From Pedobacter sp. B4-66 (GTDB lineage Bacteria; Bacteroidota; Bacteroidia; Sphingobacteriales; Sphingobacteriaceae), in assembly GCF_018492665.1 (NCBI RefSeq), contig NZ_JAFVME010000001.1, positions 558,001 through 622,000 of the forward strand: DNA of 64,000 bases. Direction: 5' to 3'. Shown here in pieces: positions 8,958 through 16,379 of this stretch. The notes below the pieces were generated by a model, which saw only the letters and a program-made list of their open reading frames with translations, ran no database searches and was not told where the DNA came from. Each line of letters starts with the position of its first letter. The stretch's first letter is position 1. A program made the position numbers and the translations under genes.

Positions 8958-9737
8958 ATGATAAACATGCGTAAATCAGTTATGCTTGCTACATTAATGA
9001 TAGCAGGAATTAACATTGTTCAGGCACAAGATGCTAAGCCTGAAGACACTGAAGTATATACCCCGGTTCCTAAAGTGGTATCAGCGACGGAACTTACTAT
9101 AGCAGCTCCTTCTGATGCTATTATACTTTTTGATGGTAAAAACCTTGATCAATGGGTTATGACTGAAGACAGATCTAAACCTGCTCAATGGACTGTTGCC
9201 AACAAAGTGTTTACTGTTAACAAAAAATCTGGGAACATAGAAACCAAACAATCATTTGGTAACTACCAGTTACACCTGGAATGGAAAGTACCTGCAAACA
9301 TTACTGGAAAAGGTCAAGGTAGAGGCAATAGCGGACTTTTCCTTGCTTCTATTGGTAAAGGCGATGCTGGTTACGAATTACAAATTCTTGACTCTTATAA
9401 AAACGACACTTATACAAACGGACAAGCTGCAAGTATTTACAAACAAGCTGTACCTCTTGCTAACCCAACCCGCAAACCGGGCGAATGGAATACTTATGAT
9501 GTAATCTGGACTGCCCCTACATTTAACGATGATAAAACTGTAAAAACTCCTGCAAGAGTTACCGTTCTATTTAACGGCGTATTGGTTCAGGATAACACTA
9601 GCTTATTAGGTCCGACACAATATATTGGAACTGCTTCATATAAAGAAGCTCATGGTCCTTCACCAATTAAGTTACAATCTCATGGAGATCCTAGTGAGCC
9701 ATTGAGTTTCCGTAACATCTGGATCAGAAATCTGTAA
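8958..9737 (+). CDS. DUF1080 secreted protein (3-keto-disaccharide hydrolase family)
   Basis: About 259 residues with a Sec signal peptide (MRKSVMLATLMIAGINIVQAQ, cleavage after AQA). The mature part holds one DUF1080 jelly-roll: IILFDGKNLDQWV, GNYQLHLEWKVP, GNSGLFL, YELQILDSYKNDTYTNGQAASIY, and terminal SFRNIWIRNL, all hallmark motifs. The family includes periplasmic hydrolases acting on 3-keto-glycosides. I chose ATG 8958 (ATG 8967 also possible) over the TTG at 8931. It converges on the PQQ dehydrogenase gene and shares a bidirectional terminator. The neighbouring oxidoreductases suggest a shared sugar-oxidation route (inference). Confidence 0.85.
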   Translation: MINMRKSVMLATLMIAGINIVQAQDAKPEDTEVYTPVPKVVSATELTIAAPSDAIILFDGKNLDQWVMTEDRSKPAQWTVANKVFTVNKKSGNIETKQSFGNYQLHLEWKVPANITGKGQGRGNSGLFLASIGKGDAGYELQILDSYKNDTYTNGQAASIYKQAVPLANPTRKPGEWNTYDVIWTAPTFNDDKTVKTPARVTVLFNGVLVQDNTSLLGPTQYIGTASYKEAHGPSPIKLQSHGDPSEPLSFRNIWIRNL

Positions 9738-9754
9738 TTATGGATTTTTAGGCT

Positions 9755-9797
9755 AAGGGGCTGTTCGAAGAATGCAAAATTCTTCGAACAGCCCCTT
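9755..9797. terminator. Bidirectional hairpin between convergent genes
   Basis: A perfect 19-bp inverted repeat (9755-9773 with 9779-9797) with a 5-nt loop lies in the 65-base gap between the convergent DUF1080 and PQQ-dehydrogenase genes. The stem includes GGGGCTGTTCGAAGAAT. No long U tract follows on either side, but stem strength and convergent placement argue for termination from both directions. Confidence 0.7.
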
Positions 9798-9802
9798 ACT
9801 AT

Positions 9803-12496
9803 TTATTTATTAGAAAAATAAATCCAATCCAGATTAAACAAATCTTGCTTCTGATCTCCTGAGGCACTAAACACAAAATAAAGATCATGACTTCCTTTTG
9901 TGTCATTTACTACTGCAGTCAACTCTTTCCAATCTGTTTTACCATTAGCCACTGCAGGCACAATAAACTTACTTATTAACGGTCCATTCATACTATCTAA
10001 CCTCAATTCAATATTTCCTCCAGCCCCAATGGCCTGTACATTATACTTAAGCTGTTTTATACCTGTCAGATCTATTTTGTTAAACTTGATATAACTCCGA
10101 TCTGCGATTCCAGTTGCATAAGCCATAAAAGCAGTAGTAATGGTAGCTATACGAACATTTCCTTTATCAAAATCCTCTGCCTGAACATAAGGATTGTGCA
10201 AAGAAATATAAGCTCTGCCATCTAATGGCTCAATACCATTGGCTCCTTTATCTCTATAGGAAGCATTCAGCAGATAGCTTCCTTCCTTTCCATTTCCAAG
10301 ATGGTCTTTTAAAGAGATACTATTTTTAAGAGGCAGTTTCCCCGACTTTTTAGAAAGCGAAAGGATATAATTAACCATTTCTGCTGCTGCATCCGGAGAG
10401 ACTGCCGGATGTGCCGACATAGCCCGTTCTCCCCAGTTTCCACTACCACCTTCTATAACCTTTTTAACTAGCGTTTTTACTATATCTTTCTTGCCGGCAT
10501 AACGCATCGATATCGACTTATAAGTAGGTCCAACTGAAGCCTTATCCATAGAATGACATGCCTTGCAATCCAAATTAGCCAACATCCCCGACCCTTTAAG
10601 GTAATTATAAGCTCCAGGATCTTGATTCCCGGCGAGGATAACCGCTACATCTTTTCCCTGAGGTAAATAACCGAAAGAGACCTTCACCTTATTCTGATCT
10701 ATCACCTTATCCTCTACGTCCTTAACCACAACCTGATAATCTAATAGCTCACCATCCCAGTAAAAACTTCTATTTGAATTGCTTTTAATAGCTACTAACG
10801 GAGGTGTATTCCCTACATGTATTTTGGAAACTGCGGTTCCTATTGCGCCTTTATCATCCTTAACATTTAGTTCAACGCTATAAATACCCGGCTTCTTAAA
10901 GGTGTACTTCATTTCCGATCCATTGATTATTTTACCTGCTATCTTCCAGCTGAAATCAAGTTTATCTTCTTTATCAAAATCAACTGATTTATTACCTGAC
11001 AGACTAATCGATAAAGGCGCTGCACCATACGGTTTATCTACTGCAATTTCCGCAATAGGTTTTCTATTTCCTTCCTGATATTCTATCCTTACAAGTTTTG
11101 CATCTGTATTTTTAGAAAACCAATTAGTGCCATATTCAAGCATATACACTGCACCATCCTTACTAAATTGCATATCTACGGGAGCAGAGAACTTAAAGTG
11201 TTTTAAAAATGGTTCCATCTGCTTATAGTTACCACTTTCATCAAAAGTAACCGCCATAATCCAGCCCCTAATCCAATCGTAAATAAATAACTTACCATTG
11301 TAATATTCCGAAAGCTTATAGGGAGCATTTGGGAATAGGTCGCTATAATAAACCGGACCAGCCGCTGCAGTAGCACCACCACTTCCTACCAGAGGGAAAT
11401 GTTTAGAAGGCATTTTACCATACCAAATCATTGCTGCCTGAGCTGGAGGCAACTCCTTTTCACCGGTATTATTTGGTGAATTATTTAATGGCTTAGTATG
11501 ATCCTTTTTTTCCCCCGGCCGTTTAGTTGCATAATTATACAACGGTAATGTCTGATTGTTGCCTAAAAAATATGGCCAACCAAAAAAACCGGGTTTCTTA
11601 GCCTGATTAATCTCATCAAAACTCATGTACTCCCCATCTTCACTTTCTACTTTTGTATCCGGACCAACATCCCCCCAATATACATAGCCATTTTTTTGAT
11701 CGATGCTAAACCGATAAGGATTACGGGATCCCATTGTGTAAATTTCAGGTAAGCCTTTTGAACCATCTTTAGGAAAAAGATTCCCTTCAGGAATAGAATA
11801 ACCACCACCCTCTTTAGGAATAATACGAAGTATCTTTCCTCTTAAATCATTAGTACTAGCAGAAGTTGCCTGATCATCCGCTAATCCTCTTCCCGGTCTT
11901 TCATCCACAGGAGTATATCCTTCTGTTTCCTCTGCATTAGTATTATCACCTGTAGATAGATATAATACCCCTTTCGAATCAAATGCAAGATAACCTGCAG
12001 AGTGGCAACAATATTTACGCTGAGTGGGGATTTCAAGCAATACCTGTTCAGACTTACTAATTAGCTTATCACCAACTAGCTGATACCGTGCTAATCTACT
12101 TTTTGATTCATCTCCTCCTACTGCAAAATAAAGGTACACCCAATGATTTTCGGCAAACTTAGGATCAAGGGCTAACCCCAGCAGTCCATCTTCTATACCG
12201 CTAAAAACATTAATATTTGCTATAATTTTAACTGCCTTTGTTTTACTATTATAAAGCTTTACAGCACCTTTACGTTCTACAAAAAGTACATTTAAGTTAG
12301 GGAGCACGGCCATTTCCATAGGTTCATCCAATCCTTCCGCTAATACAATACGCGTATACCTGCTACTATCAGGAACTTTTGTATCGATCTTACCTAATAT
12401 TTGAAAAGGATGATTCGTGTATGTATTTTTCCCGATCCATGAGCTACACACAACAATAAAAAACGCTGCAGCTACTAATAAATAGTTTGATTTCAT
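9803..12496 (-). CDS. PQQ-type sugar dehydrogenase with PKD, cytochrome c and carbohydrate-binding domains
   Basis: An 897-residue exported multidomain protein; an N-terminal hydrophobic segment (LLVAAAFFIVVCSSWIG) directs export. Residues of about 45-460 form a six-bladed soluble glucose/sorbosone dehydrogenase-like propeller (EGLDEPMEMAVLPN, GLLGLALDPKF, GSRNPYRFS, PGFFGWPYF). About 475-560 is a PKD domain (SLSGNKSVDFDKEDKLDFSW, VELNVKDDKGA). Near 645 is a c-type haem site CKACH with a later Met region. The C-terminal 140 residues look like a CBM6-type module. It likely oxidises a sugar in the periplasm or at the cell surface and passes electrons through its own cytochrome. The Gfo/Idh/MocA gene is 8 bases upstream. 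Confidence 0.88.
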   Translation of the reverse strand: MKSNYLLVAAAFFIVVCSSWIGKNTYTNHPFQILGKIDTKVPDSSRYTRIVLAEGLDEPMEMAVLPNLNVLFVERKGAVKLYNSKTKAVKIIANINVFSGIEDGLLGLALDPKFAENHWVYLYFAVGGDESKSRLARYQLVGDKLISKSEQVLLEIPTQRKYCCHSAGYLAFDSKGVLYLSTGDNTNAEETEGYTPVDERPGRGLADDQATSASTNDLRGKILRIIPKEGGGYSIPEGNLFPKDGSKGLPEIYTMGSRNPYRFSIDQKNGYVYWGDVGPDTKVESEDGEYMSFDEINQAKKPGFFGWPYFLGNNQTLPLYNYATKRPGEKKDHTKPLNNSPNNTGEKELPPAQAAMIWYGKMPSKHFPLVGSGGATAAAGPVYYSDLFPNAPYKLSEYYNGKLFIYDWIRGWIMAVTFDESGNYKQMEPFLKHFKFSAPVDMQFSKDGAVYMLEYGTNWFSKNTDAKLVRIEYQEGNRKPIAEIAVDKPYGAAPLSISLSGNKSVDFDKEDKLDFSWKIAGKIINGSEMKYTFKKPGIYSVELNVKDDKGAIGTAVSKIHVGNTPPLVAIKSNSNRSFYWDGELLDYQVVVKDVEDKVIDQNKVKVSFGYLPQGKDVAVILAGNQDPGAYNYLKGSGMLANLDCKACHSMDKASVGPTYKSISMRYAGKKDIVKTLVKKVIEGGSGNWGERAMSAHPAVSPDAAAEMVNYILSLSKKSGKLPLKNSISLKDHLGNGKEGSYLLNASYRDKGANGIEPLDGRAYISLHNPYVQAEDFDKGNVRIATITTAFMAYATGIADRSYIKFNKIDLTGIKQLKYNVQAIGAGGNIELRLDSMNGPLISKFIVPAVANGKTDWKELTAVVNDTKGSHDLYFVFSASGDQKQDLFNLDWIYFSNK

Positions 12497-12504
12497 TTTA
12501 ATAA

Positions 12505-13503
12505 TTAAACATTAGCCAGTGAAACTGGTGAACCATTCTGTTTTCTGCTCAGATCTGCAGCCTTTATAAAAGAGAAAATTTCCATGGTTTCCTTTTCAGA
12601 AACAGGAGGTTTACCCGTTTCAAAAAAACCGATGATCTCAGCTATTAGTGGAGAATAAGAATTAAACGGTCCTAATGGACTTATTCCACTTTCTCCAAAA
12701 GCAGTACCTGCAATATTTGAGGCCCCATTTCGTATTCCACGTACACTTCCTACTCGCCCATCTTCCCATACACCTGTTACAAAATCAACACCATCGTTAT
12801 ATACCCTTGTTACTGTTTTACAACCTGGCCCCATGACTGTAAACAACATTTCTATTCCATGTATAGCATACCAGGCCATATCCATGTGATTCGATTCAAT
12901 CTCCGCCGGAGTATAAACATCTGCTCCTAATACCTTTCCAATACTTCCAGAAACAACCTTTTGCACATTACCATCAAAACGCAATGCCGAAGAACTAAAA
13001 ACTGGGGCGTCATATTTTTTAGAAGCCGCAAAAATTTTCTTTACATCTTCCAGTGAAGCTGCAATAGGTTTGTCGATAAACATCCTTTTTCCTGCCTGCA
13101 TCACCGGTAAAGCTTGTTCAAAATGTGGTCTTCCGTCAATTGTTTCCAACAGGATAACATCAACCTTCCTAATCAATTCTTCAATTGAGTCTACTATTTC
13201 AACCCCACTCGCCTTAACAGCTTCAATGATACCTGGTTTCATTTTTAATGCAGCTGGAATATCTTTACTTCCATGCGGATAAGCTGCTATTACTTTATAG
13301 CCCTTCATTTCTGGACCACCTCCATTAATAGCTTTGGTAAAAACCTCGCTGTGCGAAGTATCTAATCCAATAATTCCAATACGTTTCCCTGTTTCCGTAC
13401 CTAACGGCGCATTACCTAACGAAGGCAAAGAATGAAGCAAACCTGCACCTAAACCTGCAAGTGCAGTGTTTACGATGAAAGATCTGCGATTAAAAGATCT
13501 CAT
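12505..13503 (-). CDS. Tat-exported Gfo/Idh/MocA family oxidoreductase
   Basis: A 332-residue protein. The N-terminus SFNRRSFIVNTALAGLGAGLL is a twin-arginine signal (RR followed by hydrophobic run). A Rossmann NAD(P) site follows (RIGIIGLDTSHSEVF), with VDVILLETIDGRPHFEQALPVMQAGKRMFIDKPIAAS giving the EKP-like DKP catalytic motif. The C-terminal alpha/beta substrate domain includes HGIEML. The family oxidises or reduces sugars and derivatives with a tightly held nicotinamide cofactor when exported. It ends 8 bases before the PQQ dehydrogenase and is probably its operon partner in sugar modification. Confidence 0.87.
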   Translation of the reverse strand: MRSFNRRSFIVNTALAGLGAGLLHSLPSLGNAPLGTETGKRIGIIGLDTSHSEVFTKAINGGGPEMKGYKVIAAYPHGSKDIPAALKMKPGIIEAVKASGVEIVDSIEELIRKVDVILLETIDGRPHFEQALPVMQAGKRMFIDKPIAASLEDVKKIFAASKKYDAPVFSSSALRFDGNVQKVVSGSIGKVLGADVYTPAEIESNHMDMAWYAIHGIEMLFTVMGPGCKTVTRVYNDGVDFVTGVWEDGRVGSVRGIRNGASNIAGTAFGESGISPLGPFNSYSPLIAEIIGFFETGKPPVSEKETMEIFSFIKAADLSRKQNGSPVSLANV

Positions 13504-13767
13504 ATATATTTGGTTTTGTGTGTTTCAAGCAAGAGACTATACAAACAATTCGTTCTTCACATCGATTGTATTCCACAGTATCCCGAAACAGAAAAGAAAC
13601 CTTACTGATTTGAGAGCCCGACATAAGTCGAGATAATTGAGAGCTTTAATTATTATTGTCTTTCAGAAATAAAAAGTTCTTTTTTAACAGACAACAATCA
13701 ACATAAGCAGCTGGAACACAGAAATTACGACCGCACTTTTTGAACAACCTCAAAACAATAATAAACA
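13504..13767. other. Intergenic region without recognised gene
   Basis: The whole gap to the DUF4199 gene is 345 bases. It contains the upstream region of the oxidoreductase, a short stretch around 13613-13645 (GAGAGCCCGACATAAGTCGAGA) that looks like a decayed REP-type repeat, and the large palindrome at 13768-13817. No ORF, RNA gene or consensus promoter was convincing. Confidence 0.4.
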
Positions 13768-13817
13768 AAAAAAGACAATTATTAAATCCATTAATGGATT
13801 TAATAATTGTCTTTTTT
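13768..13817. terminator. 50-bp perfect palindrome, terminator of the DUF4199 gene
   Basis: Two 25-base arms meet at 13792/13793 with no mismatch (arms begin AAAAAAGACAATTATTAAAT). On the minus strand the hairpin ends in a T6-T7 run 31 bases after the DUF4199 stop, fitting an intrinsic terminator. The A6 on the other side makes it bidirectional in principle. Confidence 0.8.
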
Positions 13818-13848
13818 AACAAGTCCTGTATTTTATATTGTTAAAATA

Positions 13849-14394
13849 CTATTCTTCGTAAAGAGGTTGTTCTTTTTTAACAACAGCTGCACCAATTAAG
13901 CTAACAATCAGCCCATATATAGTGTAACTCACTGCTACTCCAAATCCAATAAAAAGAACCATATATGGCCTCATCATTTCTACACCTTTAATCTTGGCTT
14001 CATCATCACCGGCCTGAGCCACTGCTGCATCCATTATCTGATTAAAAGCATTTGTATCTACCACTTTATAGTAAAGAATAGTCAGTACTGCTATAAACAA
14101 ACCAGCATAAGCAGCTACTTTAAAGCCTGCAGAAAAAGCCTTTCCAAAGGTTATGTAACCACCCAACTCCTTTTTATAAGTAGTCTGCACAAACACAACA
14201 GCCATTATAAATGGAATATAAGATGCAAGAGAGTAAATTATTTTCTCTGCAGTACTTGTATTCGGATTATTCTGATCTACCCCCATCCACTTCATCACAA
14301 ACATTAATACAAAGAAGTAAACAGAATATGCCGCTGCGCTTTTAAACGCTAACATATTGGGATTCTTTTTGGGTTCAACTACTAATTCCTCCAT
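13849..14394 (-). CDS. DUF4199 domain membrane protein
   Basis: A 181-residue integral membrane protein with four hydrophobic segments: about 19-38 (AAAYSVYFFVLMFVMKWMG), 49-68, 88-106 and 143-170. A conserved-looking cytosolic EL-GGYITFGKAFSAGF motif lies between segments 2 and 3, which with the overall size is typical of DUF4199 proteins of Bacteroidetes. The function is unknown. It is 52 bases downstream of the acidic hypothetical gene and closes the BatA-dihydroorotase-like unit before a strong terminator. Confidence 0.78.
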   Translation of the reverse strand: MEELVVEPKKNPNMLAFKSAAAYSVYFFVLMFVMKWMGVDQNNPNTSTAEKIIYSLASYIPFIMAVVFVQTTYKKELGGYITFGKAFSAGFKVAAYAGLFIAVLTILYYKVVDTNAFNQIMDAAVAQAGDDEAKIKGVEMMRPYMVLFIGFGVAVSYTIYGLIVSLIGAAVVKKEQPLYEE

Positions 14395-14446
14395 TTGAAA
14401 GTTATAAATAAACGTTAATATATTAGTTAATAATAAAAGCTAATGC

Positions 14447-15124
14447 CTAAGCTGTAGCTGCATTAAAGTTAGCGATTAAGGTATATACCGCAATATCAAA
14501 CTCTTTGTTCGAACTATAGTCTTCAAGCTCTTTAATTACCTTATCATTAGCTTTAGGCTGGTGGAAGAAAACCATGAACGGAACAAAAAGATCTTGCATT
14601 TCTTCACCAAGTTCAATCATGCCTGCATGACCGCAAATATCTTCAACACTAGATTCAATCAAATTCTGATTGCTGATCAGGTCTTCATAAATATGGAATT
14701 CATCCTGAAACTCATCTTCCTCAACTAATAAGAATTCTTTAAGGAAATCGCCTAGTTCAGGTTTTATGCGCTCATCATGACATTCATTAATATATAGTAA
14801 CAAGTTTAATAACTCTGTACCTCTATCAATTGTTTCCTCTTCAATATCTGCCCATTCATCAGATTCCAGGTAATCTTCTTCCAATTTCTTGATATCATTA
14901 GAAAAGAAATTGATCATCAACAAATCAAAGAAAACTTCTCTAAGTTCTTCAAATGACGGATGTTCATCAAAAACCTCATCAAACTCTTCAACTTTTTCTA
15001 AAAAGCCAAGGTCTTTGCTAAATACTTCAACAAGGCTTTCCTCTAATTTAACCGAGTCATTACCAGATACTGCTGCGAATTTATCTAACGATGCAATTAG
15101 CGCAACTTTTACATGATTATCCAT
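14447..15124 (-). CDS. Hypothetical acidic protein
   Basis: 225 residues, strikingly acidic (runs such as EEFDEVFDEHPSFEELREVFF and LVEEDEFQDEFHIYEDL), with no signal peptide or membrane segment, so probably cytosolic and helical. I do not recognise a family. It overlaps the dihydroorotase homologue by 8 bases, so the two are translationally coupled, and a partnership with that non-catalytic protein is a reasonable guess. The DUF4199 gene follows after 52 bases. Confidence 0.65.
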   Translation of the reverse strand: MDNHVKVALIASLDKFAAVSGNDSVKLEESLVEVFSKDLGFLEKVEEFDEVFDEHPSFEELREVFFDLLMINFFSNDIKKLEEDYLESDEWADIEEETIDRGTELLNLLLYINECHDERIKPELGDFLKEFLLVEEDEFQDEFHIYEDLISNQNLIESSVEDICGHAGMIELGEEMQDLFVPFMVFFHQPKANDKVIKELEDYSSNKEFDIAVYTLIANFNAATA

Positions 15125-16379
15125 AAGATTGTAATTGTTTGTTATTATATACCAGTTGAACTTTACCGGTCAGTTTTTTATTTAATAATGGAGTGTTAGC
15201 TGATTTAGAATAGTTGTTGGCAATAGTATACTCCCATTGCAATGCAGGATTGTATATTGTAAAATTAGCTTCAGCACCTTCTTCAATTACAGGAACTGCA
15301 AGTCCTAATAACTTACGCGGATTTACCGAAAGTTTTTCAGCTATCTGTCCAGCATCAAGTCCTGCTTTAATAAGCAAAGGCAAAACAGTTTGCAGGGCAA
15401 TGATACCGTACGATGCGATTTCAAATTCGACATCCTTAAACTCTATTTCGTGTGGGCGATGCTGAGATCCTACTGCATCAATAGTTCCTTCTTTTAAACC
15501 AGCAATCAATGCCTTAACATCCGGTTTACCACGCAACGGCGGTTTAACCTTATAGTTGCTATCAAAATCATTCAGCAACTCTTCAGTAAACACCAAATGA
15601 TGGGCGGCAACATCACAAGTTATCTTAACACCATCCTTCTTAGCTTTCTTTATAAGTGCCACAGAACCTGCTGTCGAGATATTGCTGATATGTACAGGAG
15701 CATCATGGTAAGTAGCTAAAAAGATGTCTCTACTAATGTGCATTTCTTCTGCCAATGTAGGCACACCCTTCATGCCTAGTAAAACACTGGTTTTACTCTC
15801 ATTAATCTGCGATTTTCCTGCGATGGATTTATTCTCAGGATACACCATTAAAAGTCCGTTAAAACCTTGTGCGTATTGTAAAGCACGACTCATAAAGCCA
15901 TCATCAACAATAGCCTTTCCACCATCAGAAAACGCTACTGCACCGGCTTGCTTCATATCGTAAAGCTCAGCAAGTTCTTTACCTTCCATTCCCTGACTAA
16001 CAGCTCCTATCGGCAACATATCTACAAGGTTGTTTTTAGCTCTGTTAATGATGTACTCAACCTCAGCTTTAGATTGTACCACAGGCTTAGTATTAGGCAA
16101 AACAGCTATACCTGTAAACCCACCCGCTTTAGCAGCTGCAGTTGCCGTATTTATATCTTCTTTGGTTTCGAAACCAGGATCACCAATTGAACAGTTTAAA
16201 TCAAAGAAACCCGGAGAAAGAATAGATCCCTCGCCATCAAAAACTTGTTCGTTATTTGAAGCAGTTAGATTATTCCCTATAGCCGTTATCTTTCCTTGTT
16301 CTACACGAACATCACATTTCTTTAGATTGAACTGGCTGTTTGGATCGGCAATGGTTATGCCCGTGATAAGAAGGTTCAT
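15117..16379 (-). CDS. Dihydroorotase-family protein, apparently non-catalytic (PyrC homologue)
   Basis: A 420-residue amidohydrolase-fold protein that aligns over its length with class I dihydroorotases: SPGFFDL, GGFTGIAVLPNTKPV, FSDGGKAI, YKVKPPLRG, GTIDAVGSQHRPHE. The catalytic set is missing. The HxH zinc motif (normally DxHxHxRxPG) reads DLNCSIGDPG at 60-69, so both His and the substrate Arg are gone. The usual VHAED reads VYPEN (179-183), HxxHVST reads HISNIST, and the catalytic Asp of TDHAPH is Gln306. Dead homologues of this kind (PyrC') act as structural partners of aspartate transcarbamoylase in Pseudomonas. It overlaps the BatA gene by 4 bases and the acidic gene by 8. Confidence 0.85.
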   Translation of the reverse strand: MNLLITGITIADPNSQFNLKKCDVRVEQGKITAIGNNLTASNNEQVFDGEGSILSPGFFDLNCSIGDPGFETKEDINTATAAAKAGGFTGIAVLPNTKPVVQSKAEVEYIINRAKNNLVDMLPIGAVSQGMEGKELAELYDMKQAGAVAFSDGGKAIVDDGFMSRALQYAQGFNGLLMVYPENKSIAGKSQINESKTSVLLGMKGVPTLAEEMHISRDIFLATYHDAPVHISNISTAGSVALIKKAKKDGVKITCDVAAHHLVFTEELLNDFDSNYKVKPPLRGKPDVKALIAGLKEGTIDAVGSQHRPHEIEFKDVEFEIASYGIIALQTVLPLLIKAGLDAGQIAEKLSVNPRKLLGLAVPVIEEGAEANFTIYNPALQWEYTIANNYSKSANTPLLNKKLTGKVQLVYNNKQLQSYG

